Positions 1-8,253 of a stretch of 64,000 bases of DNA are shown piece by piece. Both the position numbers and the translations under genes were made by a program. How positions within the stretch are numbered: the first letter of the stretch is position 1; every line of letters begins with the position of its first letter. The notes below the pieces were generated by a model. The model was not told the DNA's origin, made no database searches, and saw only the letters and a program-made list of their open reading frames with translations. Source of the DNA: Gilliamella sp. App4-10 (GTDB lineage: Bacteria > Pseudomonadota > Gammaproteobacteria > Enterobacterales > Orbaceae); contig NZ_LZGS01000038.1 of assembly GCF_001690495.1 (NCBI RefSeq), positions 1 through 64,000 of the forward strand, given 5' to 3'.

Positions 1-301
1 GACAGTTCGGTCCCTATCTGCCATGGGCGTAGGAAAATTGAGAGGGTTTGCTTCTAGTACGAGAGGACCGAAGTGAACGCACCGCTGGTGTTCGGGTTGT
101 GATGCCAATTGCATTGCCCGGTAGCTACGTGCGGAATAGATAAGTGCTGAAAGCATCTAAGTACGAAACTAGCCTCGAGATGAGTTTTCCCTGAAGAGAT
201 TCAGTAAGGTCCGTTTGAGACTAAGACGTAGATAGGTCAGGTGTGTAAGTGTAGTGATACATTGAGCTAACTGATACTAATGAACCGAGAGTCTTAACCT
301 T
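1..301 (+). rRNA. rrl: 23S ribosomal RNA, 3' end (partial)
   Basis: The window starts inside the last ~300 nt of a 23S rRNA gene. The sarcin-ricin loop sequence AGTACGAGAGGACC is present at 56-69, and the conserved 3' end (TGATACTAATGAACCGAG then TCTTAACCTT) ends near 301. The gene is cut off at its 5' side by the window edge. It is followed by a 5S gene in the same orientation, so this is the tail of a standard rRNA operon. About 167 nt separate the two RNAs; I see no tRNA in that spacer. Confidence 0.97.
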
Positions 302-468
302 ACAACTCGGAGTTGTTTTGGGGTTACGCGAGAGTTTTTAATATTCTAGGTTGACTGAGGTTGATTAAAGAATGATAAAGCAGTTTGTTCTGGATTGAGA
401 TATTGATGGTGAAGAGGTATAATATTTTATTATAGCATCATTGATGTAGAAGAAGAGAAGACAGGATA

Positions 469-588
469 TGTCTGGCGGTAATAGCGCGGTGGTCCCACCT
501 GACCCCATGCCGAACTCAGAAGTGAAACGCCGTAGTGCCGATGGTAGTGTGGGTATTACCCATGTGAGAGTAGGGTGCCGCCAGACTT
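469..588 (+). rRNA. rrf: 5S ribosomal RNA
   Basis: This is a full 5S rRNA of about 118-120 nt, nearly identical to the enterobacterial type. The core TGGTCCCACCTGACCCCATG is present, and the terminal helix forms between TGTCTGGCGG at the 5' end (469-478) and CCGCCAGAC at the 3' end (578-586). A reading frame of 81 codons overlaps it but is not a gene. A strong rho-independent terminator follows at 604, closing the rRNA operon. Confidence 0.97.
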
Positions 589-603
589 TTAAATTTAGAG
601 AGA

Positions 604-629
604 GCCCAGCAGTGATGCTGGGCTTTTTT
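604..629 (+). terminator. Rho-independent terminator of the rRNA operon
   Basis: An 8-bp perfect stem (GCCCAGCA at 604-611 with TGCTGGGC at 616-623), a GTGA tetraloop and a run of six T. It lies just after the 5S gene. The rest of 630-821 is very AT-rich non-coding sequence that must hold the rppH promoter; I could not place it with confidence. Confidence 0.93.
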
Positions 630-821
630 GCTTTTTATAAAAAAACATCAAATAGTATAGCAGAATTGTTTATATTAAGTAATATTACTACAATAAATTA
701 TTTAATAGTATGAAAAAATTAAATTAAATCGTATGGTTATTGTATTATTATTTTTTTATTTATTTATTGTTGTATGTATGAAACAATTTAGCTATATAAG
801 AATTAATTTTTGAGGTAGTCA

Positions 822-1391
822 GTGATCGATAATGATGGCTACCGTCCAAATGTAGGAATAGTTATTTGTAACAGGTATGGTCAAGTGCTTTGGGCTCGCC
901 GTTACGGGCAAAATTCTTGGCAATTTCCTCAGGGCGGAATAAAACAAAACGAAACGCCTGAACAGGCAATGTTTCGTGAATTAAACGAAGAAGTTGGTTT
1001 ATTATCAAAAGATGTGAAGATTTTATCCGTTACTAATGGTTGGTTACGATATAAATTACCTAAAAGGATGATTCGTTGGGAAAATCAACCAGTTTGTATT
1101 GGACAAAAGCAAAAGTGGTTTTTATTAGAATTAATTTCAGATGCGTCGGTAATTAATCTAAATATGTCTTCAACTCCTGAATTTGATGACTGGAAATGGG
1201 TCAGTTATTGGTATCCGATTCGACAGGTCATTGCTTTTAAACGAGATGTTTATAGAAAGGCAATGAAGGAATTTTCTTTACCTGTGTTTGCTATACAGTC
1301 TGAAATAGATGCATCAACAAGTATTTCTAAGAAGAAACGATTTAATTTCTTTTCTCATAAACGAAAAAATAAAAAGCGTATAAAAAAATGA
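822..1391 (+). CDS. rppH: RNA pyrophosphohydrolase RppH (Nudix)
   Basis: RppH removes pyrophosphate from the 5' triphosphate of mRNAs and so triggers RNase E-dependent decay in the cytoplasm. The 189-residue product matches the family closely from its first residues ([18 protein letters not shown]) through a full Nudix box at residues 38-60: G38, E44, R52-E53, E56-E57 and G59 are all in place. The [13 protein letters not shown] segment typical of RppH follows. The start is GTG at 822, chosen because it gives the conserved N-terminus and has GAGGTAG about 4 nt upstream. The C-terminus is a lysine-rich tail (from about residue 165) slightly longer than in E. coli. The stop overlaps the lgt start (ATGA), so the two are translationally coupled. 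In E. coli rppH is followed by ptsP; here it goes directly to lgt. Confidence 0.96.
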   Translation: MIDNDGYRPNVGIVICNRYGQVLWARRYGQNSWQFPQGGIKQNETPEQAMFRELNEEVGLLSKDVKILSVTNGWLRYKLPKRMIRWENQPVCIGQKQKWFLLELISDASVINLNMSSTPEFDDWKWVSYWYPIRQVIAFKRDVYRKAMKEFSLPVFAIQSEIDASTSISKKKRFNFFSHKRKNKKRIKK

Positions 1392-2257
1392 ATAAATATT
1401 TACAATTTCCCAATTTCGATCCAATAGTTTTCTCTATTGGTCCTATTTCACTCCATTGGTATGGTGCTATGTATTTATTTGGTGTGCTGGGTGCGCTTTA
1501 CTTAGCTAAACGTCGAGCAATTAAACCAAATAGTCAATGGACGTCACAACAGGTTGAGAATTTATTATTCTGGGGATTTTTAGGACTCTTTATTGGAGGG
1601 CGATTAGGATATGTCTTCTTCTATAATTTTGATGTTTTTATTAAAGATCCTGTGATTTTGTTTAAAGTGTGGGAAGGAGGGATGTCTTTCCATGGTGGTT
1701 TAATTGGCGCTATTTGTGTTATTGCCATTTTTGCTAAAAAGGCAAAAAAAACTTTTATGCAAGTAAGTGATTTTGTTGCTCCTCTTGTACCTATTGGTTT
1801 GATGTTTGGTCGATTTGGCAATTTTATTAATGGAGAACTTTGGGGAAGAGTAACTAATTCCTCTATTGGTATGTTATTTCCGACATCATCACATGCTGAT
1901 TTTATGTTTGTTCAGTCTCACCCAGAATGGTTTTCACTTTATTCTCAATTAAAAGGTATTTTACCAAGGCATCCTTCACAGCTTTATGAAATGATGTTTG
2001 AAGGAATTGTGCTGTTTATTATTTTAAATGTTTTTATTCGAAAACCAAGACCAACTGGTGCTGTATCCGGGCTATTTTTACTTTGCTATGGTTTATTTAG
2101 ATTTGTTATAGAATTTTTTAGACAACCAGACGAACAATTAGGTTTATTTTTAAATATTATCAGTATGGGGCAAATTTTATGCTTACCAATGATTATGGGA
2201 GGTATTTTTATTCTTTTATTGGCGTATAGATTTAACCAGAAGGATAAAACACGATGA
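1388..2257 (+). CDS. lgt: Phosphatidylglycerol:prolipoprotein diacylglyceryl transferase Lgt
   Basis: Lgt is the inner-membrane enzyme that transfers diacylglycerol from phosphatidylglycerol to the lipobox cysteine of prolipoproteins, the first step in lipoprotein maturation. The 289-residue protein has about seven hydrophobic segments, the HGGLIGA motif (near residue 103) and the Lgt signature [14 protein letters not shown] (near residue 140), which holds the essential arginine and asparagine. Length agrees with the family (~290). It starts inside the rppH stop and ends inside the thyA start, both by 4-nt ATGA overlaps. Lipoprotein clients in this window include LpoA and two LoiP-like proteases. 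Confidence 0.97.
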   Translation: MNKYLQFPNFDPIVFSIGPISLHWYGAMYLFGVLGALYLAKRRAIKPNSQWTSQQVENLLFWGFLGLFIGGRLGYVFFYNFDVFIKDPVILFKVWEGGMSFHGGLIGAICVIAIFAKKAKKTFMQVSDFVAPLVPIGLMFGRFGNFINGELWGRVTNSSIGMLFPTSSHADFMFVQSHPEWFSLYSQLKGILPRHPSQLYEMMFEGIVLFIILNVFIRKPRPTGAVSGLFLLCYGLFRFVIEFFRQPDEQLGLFLNIISMGQILCLPMIMGGIFILLLAYRFNQKDKTR

Positions 2258-3048
2258 AACAATATTTAGCGTTAATGCAGAAAATTTTAGAAGAAGGTAC
2301 ACCTAAGCCAGATCGAACTGGCACCGGTACGCTATCTATTTTTGGGCATCAAATGCGATTTCATTTGCAAGAAGGCTTTCCTCTTGTTACGACTAAAAGA
2401 TGTCATTTACGTTCAATTATTCATGAGCTGCTCTGGTTTTTGAAGGGAGATACAAATGTTAAGCATCTACAAGATAATAAGGTAACTATTTGGAATGAAT
2501 GGGCCGATGGAAATGGTGATTTAGGTCCCGTTTATGGTAAACAATGGCGCGCATGGGGAGCAGCTGATGGACGTCAAATAGATCAAATATCCCAATTAAT
2601 TGGACAAATTAAAAATGATCCTGATTCTAGGCGTATGATTGTTTCTGCTTGGAATGTTGGAGAATTAGATCAAATGGCATTAGCTCCATGTCATGCTTTT
2701 TTCCAATTTTATGTTGCAAATGGTAAACTTTCTTGTCAACTTTATCAGCGTTCTTGTGATGTATTTTTAGGATTGCCATTTAATATCGCCAGCTATTCAT
2801 TGTTAGTTCACATGATTGCACAACAATGTGAATTACAAGTAGGTGACTTCGTGTGGACTGGCGGCGACACGCATCTTTATTCTAATCATATGGAACAAGC
2901 CCATTTACAATTAAGCCGTGAGCCAAAGGCTCTGCCAAAACTAGCGATCAAACGTAAACCTCCAACAATTTTTGATTATGAGTTTGATGATTTTGAAATT
3001 GTTGGTTATGATCCACATCCTGCAATCAAAGCGCCTGTTGCTATTTAA
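2254..3048 (+). CDS. thyA: Thymidylate synthase ThyA
   Basis: ThyA methylates dUMP to dTMP using 5,10-methylene-tetrahydrofolate. The 264-residue length equals that of E. coli ThyA, and all landmarks align without gaps: R21 near the phosphate site, the active-site Cys146 in APCHAFFQF, the [13 protein letters not shown] loop and the D-T-H-x-Y element near the C-terminus. The start overlaps the lgt stop by ATGA, giving the classic lgt-thyA pair. The C-terminal PVAI matches the family's conserved end. Confidence 0.98.
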   Translation: MKQYLALMQKILEEGTPKPDRTGTGTLSIFGHQMRFHLQEGFPLVTTKRCHLRSIIHELLWFLKGDTNVKHLQDNKVTIWNEWADGNGDLGPVYGKQWRAWGAADGRQIDQISQLIGQIKNDPDSRRMIVSAWNVGELDQMALAPCHAFFQFYVANGKLSCQLYQRSCDVFLGLPFNIASYSLLVHMIAQQCELQVGDFVWTGGDTHLYSNHMEQAHLQLSREPKALPKLAIKRKPPTIFDYEFDDFEIVGYDPHPAIKAPVAI

Positions 3049-3112
3049 TTTTCTGTAAAAAAGTTTCAGGTAATTTTGTGTTTCAGTATAAAAGCTGCCA
3101 ATTTTAAGAACT

Positions 3113-3146
3113 GATTATAGCTAATTTCTAATTATTAGCTATAATC
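3113..3146. terminator. 13-bp inverted repeat after thyA
   Basis: A perfect 13-bp inverted repeat (GATTATAGCTAAT, 8-nt loop, ATTAGCTATAATC) sits 65 nt downstream of thyA. There is no T-tract after it on the + strand, so it may stabilise the thyA mRNA 3' end or act as a weak terminator. The remaining 3147-3276 is AT-rich leader of lpxL. Confidence 0.5.
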
Positions 3147-3276
3147 TACCTTAAATATAAATTTTGTTACAAAATGATGATATAACGCCGCTAGATCTGT
3201 TTATTTTTCTGCCCCTAAAATCAATATATGGTATATAATATTCGACTTTATTATTAATAAATAACTTGATCTTAAT

Positions 3277-4227
3277 ATGAGTCAAAATCAAGAAATTCGC
3301 CCTATTTTTACTAAACGTTTACTTCTCCCTCATTATTGGTTAACGTGGTTTGGTATTGGCATTTTATATTTAATCGTATTGTTACCTTATCCAATTATTT
3401 TCCGAATAGGAAAGGGCTTAGGATTACTTTCAATGAAATTAATCGGCAAACGTAAAGAAACGGCGAGGCAAAATCTTAAACTTTGTTTTCCTGAAAAAAC
3501 ACAACAAGAACGTAATCAGATGTTACGTGATAATTTCATTTCGACTGGTTTGGCTATTTTTGAGACTGGCATGGCATGGTTTTGGTCAGATAAACGGCTT
3601 GCCAAGCGCATTTCTATTGTTGGCGACTTTCATATTAAAAAGGTACAACAATCGGGTCAAGGTGTTCTGCTCATAGGTATTCATTTTTTAACATTAGAAT
3701 TAGGTGCACGTATTTTAGGAATGAGCCATCCAGGTGTGGGTGTTTATCGACCAAATGATAATCCTGTAATGGATTATGTTCAGCTTAAAGGGAGACTTAA
3801 GTCAAACAAATACATGCTAGACCGCCATAATACAAAGGGTATGATCCGCGCACTAAAGAATGGTGAGTTACTTTGGTACGCGCCGGATCATGATTATGGT
3901 CCTAAAAATAGCGTATTTGCACCTCTATTTTCAGTCGAAAAAGCTGCAACTACCGTTGGTACGCGCATATTAGTTAAGTTAGGAGAGCCTGCCATTATCC
4001 CTTTTACGCCTAAGCGTGAGAAAAATGGTCACTATACAGTTTATGTTAGTTCAGAGCTTGAAGGCTATCCAATAGATGATGATGTGCTTGCTGCCACTTT
4101 TATGAATAAAGTTATTGAACAAGAAATTTTAAAAGCACCTGAACAATATATGTGGTTACATCGACGATTTAAGACTCGCCCAAAAGGGGAAGCACCTTTA
4201 TATACTGATAATGTTCAATCTGATTGA
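3277..4227 (+). CDS. lpxL: Kdo2-lipid IVA lauroyltransferase LpxL (HtrB)
   Basis: This is a late acyltransferase of lipid A synthesis that adds a secondary acyl chain to Kdo2-lipid IVA at the inner-membrane cytoplasmic face. The 316-residue protein has one N-terminal membrane segment (about 22-45), the catalytic HX4E motif (H136 and E141 in GIHFLTLELGAR), and LpxL-type blocks ETGMAWFW, GVYRPNDNP, WYAPDHDYGP and MWLHRRFKTRP. These match LpxL/LpxP rather than LpxM. The acyl-chain preference cannot be read from sequence. It is transcribed alone, with about 230 nt of leader upstream. Confidence 0.95.
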   Translation: MSQNQEIRPIFTKRLLLPHYWLTWFGIGILYLIVLLPYPIIFRIGKGLGLLSMKLIGKRKETARQNLKLCFPEKTQQERNQMLRDNFISTGLAIFETGMAWFWSDKRLAKRISIVGDFHIKKVQQSGQGVLLIGIHFLTLELGARILGMSHPGVGVYRPNDNPVMDYVQLKGRLKSNKYMLDRHNTKGMIRALKNGELLWYAPDHDYGPKNSVFAPLFSVEKAATTVGTRILVKLGEPAIIPFTPKREKNGHYTVYVSSELEGYPIDDDVLAATFMNKVIEQEILKAPEQYMWLHRRFKTRPKGEAPLYTDNVQSD

Positions 4228-4274
4228 TGTGACTGTTGCTTGTTATGGCGGTTTAATAAATTTAATATACAATT

Positions 4275-5357
4275 ATGCAAAAACTAAATAAGATCATTTT
4301 ATATTGTCGTTGTGGATTTGAAAAAGAATGCGCTGCAGAAATTACAGATAGAGCTGGACAGAAAGAAGTATATGGCTTTGCTAAAGTTAAAGAAAACAGT
4401 GGTTATGTTGTTTTTGAATGCTATCAAGATGGTGATGCACAATTGTTAATAAAAGATTTGGCTTTTCGAACATTAATTTTCGTTAGACAAATGTTTGTTT
4501 CGGGCGATTTATTAATAGATTTGCCGAATAATGATCGTATCTCTCCTATCATGGATGCATTATCTGGCCTTATAGATAATGCTGGGGATCTACGTGTAGA
4601 AGTTGCTGATACTAATGATGGCAAGGCTCTTTCCGGTTTTTGTCGTAAATTTACGGTTCCCCTTCGTCAGGCATTACGAAGTAAACGTATTTTATTAAAA
4701 GTTGAAAACCCATCAAGACCCGTTATTCACTTATTTTTTATTAATAGTAATAGTTGTTATGTTGGTTATTCACTGAGTCAAAATAATTCACCTTTTTATA
4801 TGGGGATTCCGAGGCTAAAATTTCCAACCGCTGCACCAAGTCGATCTACGTTAAAATTAGAAGAAGCATTTCATATCTTTATTCCTTATGAAGAATGGGA
4901 TGAACGATTAAAAGGTGGTTTGAATGCGGTTGACTTGGGGGCTTGTCCTGGAGGTTGGACTTACCAGCTAGTAAAAAGAAGCATGATGGTTTATGCCATT
5001 GATAATGGACTGATGAATGAGAAGCTGATGGAAACAGGACAAGTTAAACATTATCGTGAAGATGGCTTCAAATTTGTACCTAAAAAGCTTAATATTTACT
5101 GGTTGGTTTGTGATATGGTTGAAAAACCAGCTAAGGTCACGGAGTTAATAGCCAAATGGCTAATTAATGGTTGGTGTAGAGAGACTATTTTTAATCTTAA
5201 ATTACCAATGAAAAAACGCTATGAAGAAGTAAAACAAAATTTACAATGGCTAAACGACGAATTAAATAATGAAAAAATTAATGTGCAAATTCAGGCAAAA
5301 CAGCTTTATCATGATAGAGAAGAAATAACCGTTCATGTACAACGAATTTGGGGATAA
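4275..5357 (+). CDS. rlmM: 23S rRNA 2'-O-ribose methyltransferase RlmM
   Basis: RlmM methylates the 2'-OH of C2498 in 23S rRNA using S-adenosylmethionine. The 360-residue product has an N-terminal THUMP-like region, then a Rossmann methyltransferase with the SAM-binding motif [13 protein letters not shown] (near residue 222), D-N for ribose recognition (AIDNG), and the conserved DMVEKP and [12 protein letters not shown] segments that carry catalytic Asp and Lys of the K-D-K-E tetrad. Length is close to E. coli RlmM (366). No clear Shine-Dalgarno precedes the ATG. It lies 47 nt after lpxL and may share its transcript. Confidence 0.95.
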   Translation: MQKLNKIILYCRCGFEKECAAEITDRAGQKEVYGFAKVKENSGYVVFECYQDGDAQLLIKDLAFRTLIFVRQMFVSGDLLIDLPNNDRISPIMDALSGLIDNAGDLRVEVADTNDGKALSGFCRKFTVPLRQALRSKRILLKVENPSRPVIHLFFINSNSCYVGYSLSQNNSPFYMGIPRLKFPTAAPSRSTLKLEEAFHIFIPYEEWDERLKGGLNAVDLGACPGGWTYQLVKRSMMVYAIDNGLMNEKLMETGQVKHYREDGFKFVPKKLNIYWLVCDMVEKPAKVTELIAKWLINGWCRETIFNLKLPMKKRYEEVKQNLQWLNDELNNEKINVQIQAKQLYHDREEITVHVQRIWG

Positions 5358-5378
5358 TAAAATTACAAGAGAATGGGT

Positions 5379-7223
5379 ATGAATTTAAAACGCTACTTTT
5401 ATGCTATGTTAATAATGCCATTATTTACATTTTTGGTAGGGTGTACTTTAGAAATGTCAAAGAAATCTCTTAACTTTGATGATACTCAAAATTCTAATTA
5501 TTATTTGTCACAAGCAGATAATAGTTCTGGTTCTGTTAAAGCTAATTGGCAATTATTAGCTATTCGCGCTCTGATAAAAGAAAATAAATTTTCGCAAGCA
5601 AGTGTATTATTATCAAATTTACCTCTTAATCTTAATACTGAACAGCAAAAAGAAAAATTATTATCAGAAGGTGAAATTGCCGTAAAGAAGGGAAAGGGAT
5701 TTGATATTAATCAATTTAATATAGAAAATTTGACTCCCTCACAGCTATATCGTTATTATACTATTAAATTAGGCTTGGACATGAACAGTAAAGATATTAA
5801 TGCCCAAGCTCATGATTATCTTCAATTAGAAAAATATGTACTAGAGACCGAGAAAAAGCAATTATTAAATGATACATGGAATTTTTTTAGTAAGTTAACA
5901 TCTAATAAAATTCGTAAAGTTTTAGTGTATGAAAATGAAATTACACTACAAGGCTGGGTTGATTTGGCTTATGCTTATCAAAATGCTAGTAAAGTAATTG
6001 CTTCGCAAGATGATGATACGCAAGAAGTAATTGAAGAAAAATCTCAAAAAAAAATACAGTTATTAAAACAAGCTGTCAACAATTGGGCTACACAATATCC
6101 AGATCACCCAGCTAAACAGATTATTTCGGTATTAACTGGTGAACAGGCACTTGTTGTTGATGCTAATGTAAAAAAAATTGCTTTATTATTGCCATTAAAT
6201 GGCTCTTCACGCATATTTGGTGAAACTATTCGTCAAGGTTACATGGATGCCAATAAGTTTTTTCCACAAGAACCACAACAAAATGTGATCGTGCTCGATA
6301 CAACTAGTAAACCAATAGATACCTTAATCCAGCAAGCAAGGGAACAGAATATTGAATTAATTGTAGGCCCTTTATTAAAAGAAGATGTTATTAAAATACA
6401 AGAGTTAGCACCAACTGTTCCTGTTCTAACCTTGAACAAAGTTGATAACACAACCACGACTGCTAATAAGATGTGTTACTTTGCTTTATCTCCTGACGAT
6501 GAAGCAAAAGATGCTGCAGATCATCTTTATTCTCAGAATAAAATAAAACCGTTGCTATTAGTACCTAATACTAATTTAGGGCAACGTGTTGCGAAAAGTT
6601 TTGCGGCACAGTGGTCTCAACTGTCGACAAATAGTTCACAAGCTTACGTGCAATATTTTGGCAATACTAAAACATTAAGTGCCAATATGAATCGTAATTT
6701 AGGGATTATCCTTGAAGGAGATCCTATTTTAATTAATGACACACCACAATCAGGAGAGATATTATCTGCTGAATTTGATGCTATTTATGTTTATTCTTCA
6801 TACGATGAATTAACGTTGATAAAACCAATGCTTGATATGGGTGCAAATAAGAATATTGGTAATTCATCATCTGTCACGCTTTATTCAAGTTCTAAAAGTC
6901 ATGTAGCCAATGCTTCTGATGATTTTAATTATGATATGAATAAAACTGAATATGCAGAAATTCCTATGATTGTAAATCAAAAAGATAATATAAATATACC
7001 TAGCAACGTTCAGAAAGATTATTCATTAATGCGTCTATATGCAATGGGGATTGATGCCTGGCGACTAGCTAATCGTTTTAATCAACTCAATTCGAATCAA
7101 CCGAATTTTTTAGATGGTATGACAGGTAAACTATCAACTAGTAATCAATGTGAAGTGACTCGCTCACTTTCTTGGCAGCAATATATTTATGGTGAAGCTA
7201 AACCTGATTCAAAGACCGAATAA
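5379..7223 (+). CDS. lpoA: LpoA-type outer-membrane lipoprotein, PBP1A activator
   Basis: LpoA is an outer-membrane lipoprotein that reaches through the periplasm to stimulate the peptidoglycan synthase PBP1A. The signal peptide ends in a lipobox L-V-G-C (Cys22 from this start). An alpha-helical N-terminal half (TPR-like) is followed, from about residue 265 (KKIALLLPLNG), by a periplasmic-binding-protein-like domain of the LppC family. At 614 residues it is a little shorter than E. coli LpoA. Two ATGs lie six bases apart (5373 and 5379); AGAG at 5368-5371 is properly spaced only for the second, so I chose it. The last 35 nt overlap yraN, and the lpoA-yraN-diaA order matches E. coli. Confidence 0.92.
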   Translation: MNLKRYFYAMLIMPLFTFLVGCTLEMSKKSLNFDDTQNSNYYLSQADNSSGSVKANWQLLAIRALIKENKFSQASVLLSNLPLNLNTEQQKEKLLSEGEIAVKKGKGFDINQFNIENLTPSQLYRYYTIKLGLDMNSKDINAQAHDYLQLEKYVLETEKKQLLNDTWNFFSKLTSNKIRKVLVYENEITLQGWVDLAYAYQNASKVIASQDDDTQEVIEEKSQKKIQLLKQAVNNWATQYPDHPAKQIISVLTGEQALVVDANVKKIALLLPLNGSSRIFGETIRQGYMDANKFFPQEPQQNVIVLDTTSKPIDTLIQQAREQNIELIVGPLLKEDVIKIQELAPTVPVLTLNKVDNTTTTANKMCYFALSPDDEAKDAADHLYSQNKIKPLLLVPNTNLGQRVAKSFAAQWSQLSTNSSQAYVQYFGNTKTLSANMNRNLGIILEGDPILINDTPQSGEILSAEFDAIYVYSSYDELTLIKPMLDMGANKNIGNSSSVTLYSSSKSHVANASDDFNYDMNKTEYAEIPMIVNQKDNINIPSNVQKDYSLMRLYAMGIDAWRLANRFNQLNSNQPNFLDGMTGKLSTSNQCEVTRSLSWQQYIYGEAKPDSKTE

Positions 7224-7560
7224 AAAACAAATTGGCGAGCATTATGAAAATATTGCTCGCCAATATCTACTTAAGCAGGGGCTTATATTTCTTGCTCATA
7301 ATATCCAATTTCGCTTCGGCGAACTCGATTTAATTATGCTGGATAATGAATGTCTTGTTTTTATTGAAGTACGTTATCGAAAAAATGCAAATTTTGGCGA
7401 TGCTGAAATGACCGTGACATTAAATAAACAAAATAAAATCAAGCAGGCGGCTCAACTATGGATGATAGAGCAAAATTTAAATATTGAAGGTACAGAGTTT
7501 AGATTTGATGTTTTTGCTATTACAGGTAAAAGCCAAAAGTGGATTATTAATGCATTTTAA
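7189..7560 (+). CDS. yraN: YraN, UPF0102 nuclease-like protein
   Basis: YraN belongs to UPF0102, small proteins with a restriction-endonuclease-like fold and no settled role. The 123-residue product has the family landmarks: G-E-x-Y-E-N-I-A-R-x-Y-L near the N-terminus, then FGELDLIM (the acidic pair) and LVFIEVRYR (the E-x-K-like strand, here E-V-R). The start at 7189 lies within lpoA and gives a 35-nt overlap; later in-frame starts would cut into the conserved N-terminal helix. Synteny with lpoA and diaA supports the call. Confidence 0.88.
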   Translation: MVKLNLIQRPNKKQIGEHYENIARQYLLKQGLIFLAHNIQFRFGELDLIMLDNECLVFIEVRYRKNANFGDAEMTVTLNKQNKIKQAAQLWMIEQNLNIEGTEFRFDVFAITGKSQKWIINAF

Positions 7561-7577
7561 TTTTTAGGTGAAAAAGT

Positions 7578-8156
7578 GTGCAAGATTTAATTAAAAATTA
7601 TTTTACTGAAAGTATTCAAACTCAAATTGTGATGGCTGAATCGCTTGGTTATTCAATTGAAAAGGCTGCAAATATTATTGTTGAGAGTTTACTTAACGGC
7701 AATAAAATTATGAGCTGTGGGAATGGTTCTTCCGCTGCTAATGTACAAAGCTTTACTTCCCGTTTAATTACCAGTATTAATATCGAAAGACCAAGCATTC
7801 CAGCAATAGCTTTAGTCTCGGACAATGTTTTATTAAGTGCTATAGCTAATCATGAAGAAATTTATGCTCGCCAAATTCAAGCTTTAGGTCAACAAAGTGA
7901 TGTTTTAATTGTGGCAACTAGCCAAGGGAATAGCCGAGCTATCATTCGTGCGGTTCAAGAAGCGGTAATTAAAGATATGAAAATCGTTGCATTAACCGCT
8001 TTTGATGGTGGTGAAGTTATTGGTTTACTTGGGCAAAATGATATTGAAATAAGAGTTCCATCTTATAAAAAAGTGATGGCTTACGAAATGCATGCTATGA
8101 TTTTAAATTGCTTATGTCAATTAATTGAAAATACGTTATTTATTCATAACGAATAA
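7578..8156 (+). CDS. diaA: DnaA initiator-associating protein DiaA (SIS domain)
   Basis: DiaA is a tetrameric SIS-domain protein that binds several DnaA molecules at oriC and promotes ordered initiation. The 192-residue product matches DiaA rather than GmhA: it begins MQDLIKNYFTESIQTQI, has CGNGSSAANVQSFTSRLI at the SIS core, ERPSIPAIAL, and ends with the N-C-L-C-Q-L-I-E-N-T-L-F block. The start is GTG at 7578 with AGGTGAA just upstream. It follows yraN by 17 nt. The yraP gene that follows diaA in E. coli is absent here; gyrA comes next instead. Confidence 0.93.
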   Translation: MQDLIKNYFTESIQTQIVMAESLGYSIEKAANIIVESLLNGNKIMSCGNGSSAANVQSFTSRLITSINIERPSIPAIALVSDNVLLSAIANHEEIYARQIQALGQQSDVLIVATSQGNSRAIIRAVQEAVIKDMKIVALTAFDGGEVIGLLGQNDIEIRVPSYKKVMAYEMHAMILNCLCQLIENTLFIHNE

Positions 8157-8200
8157 GTTAAAATAAAAATAGTTTAGTTCTGCATTAATATTGATTTTAT

Positions 8201-8208
8201 GGTACAAT
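8201..8208 (+). promoter_or_regulatory. Likely extended -10 promoter of gyrA
   Basis: The sequence TG-G-TACAAT (8200-8208) is an extended -10 element (TGn plus TACAAT) 45 nt upstream of the gyrA ATG, in the 97-nt gap after diaA. No good -35 hexamer is visible 17 nt upstream, which fits an extended -10 promoter. Inferred from sequence only. Confidence 0.45.
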
Positions 8209-8253
8209 TATGAACTATTTTGATGACTTAAATTAATAAGAGAACATGGTGTT

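Noticed and set aside
468-713. Reading frame of 81 codons over the 5S rRNA
   Set aside because: It overlaps a full 5S gene and its terminator; its translation resembles no protein.
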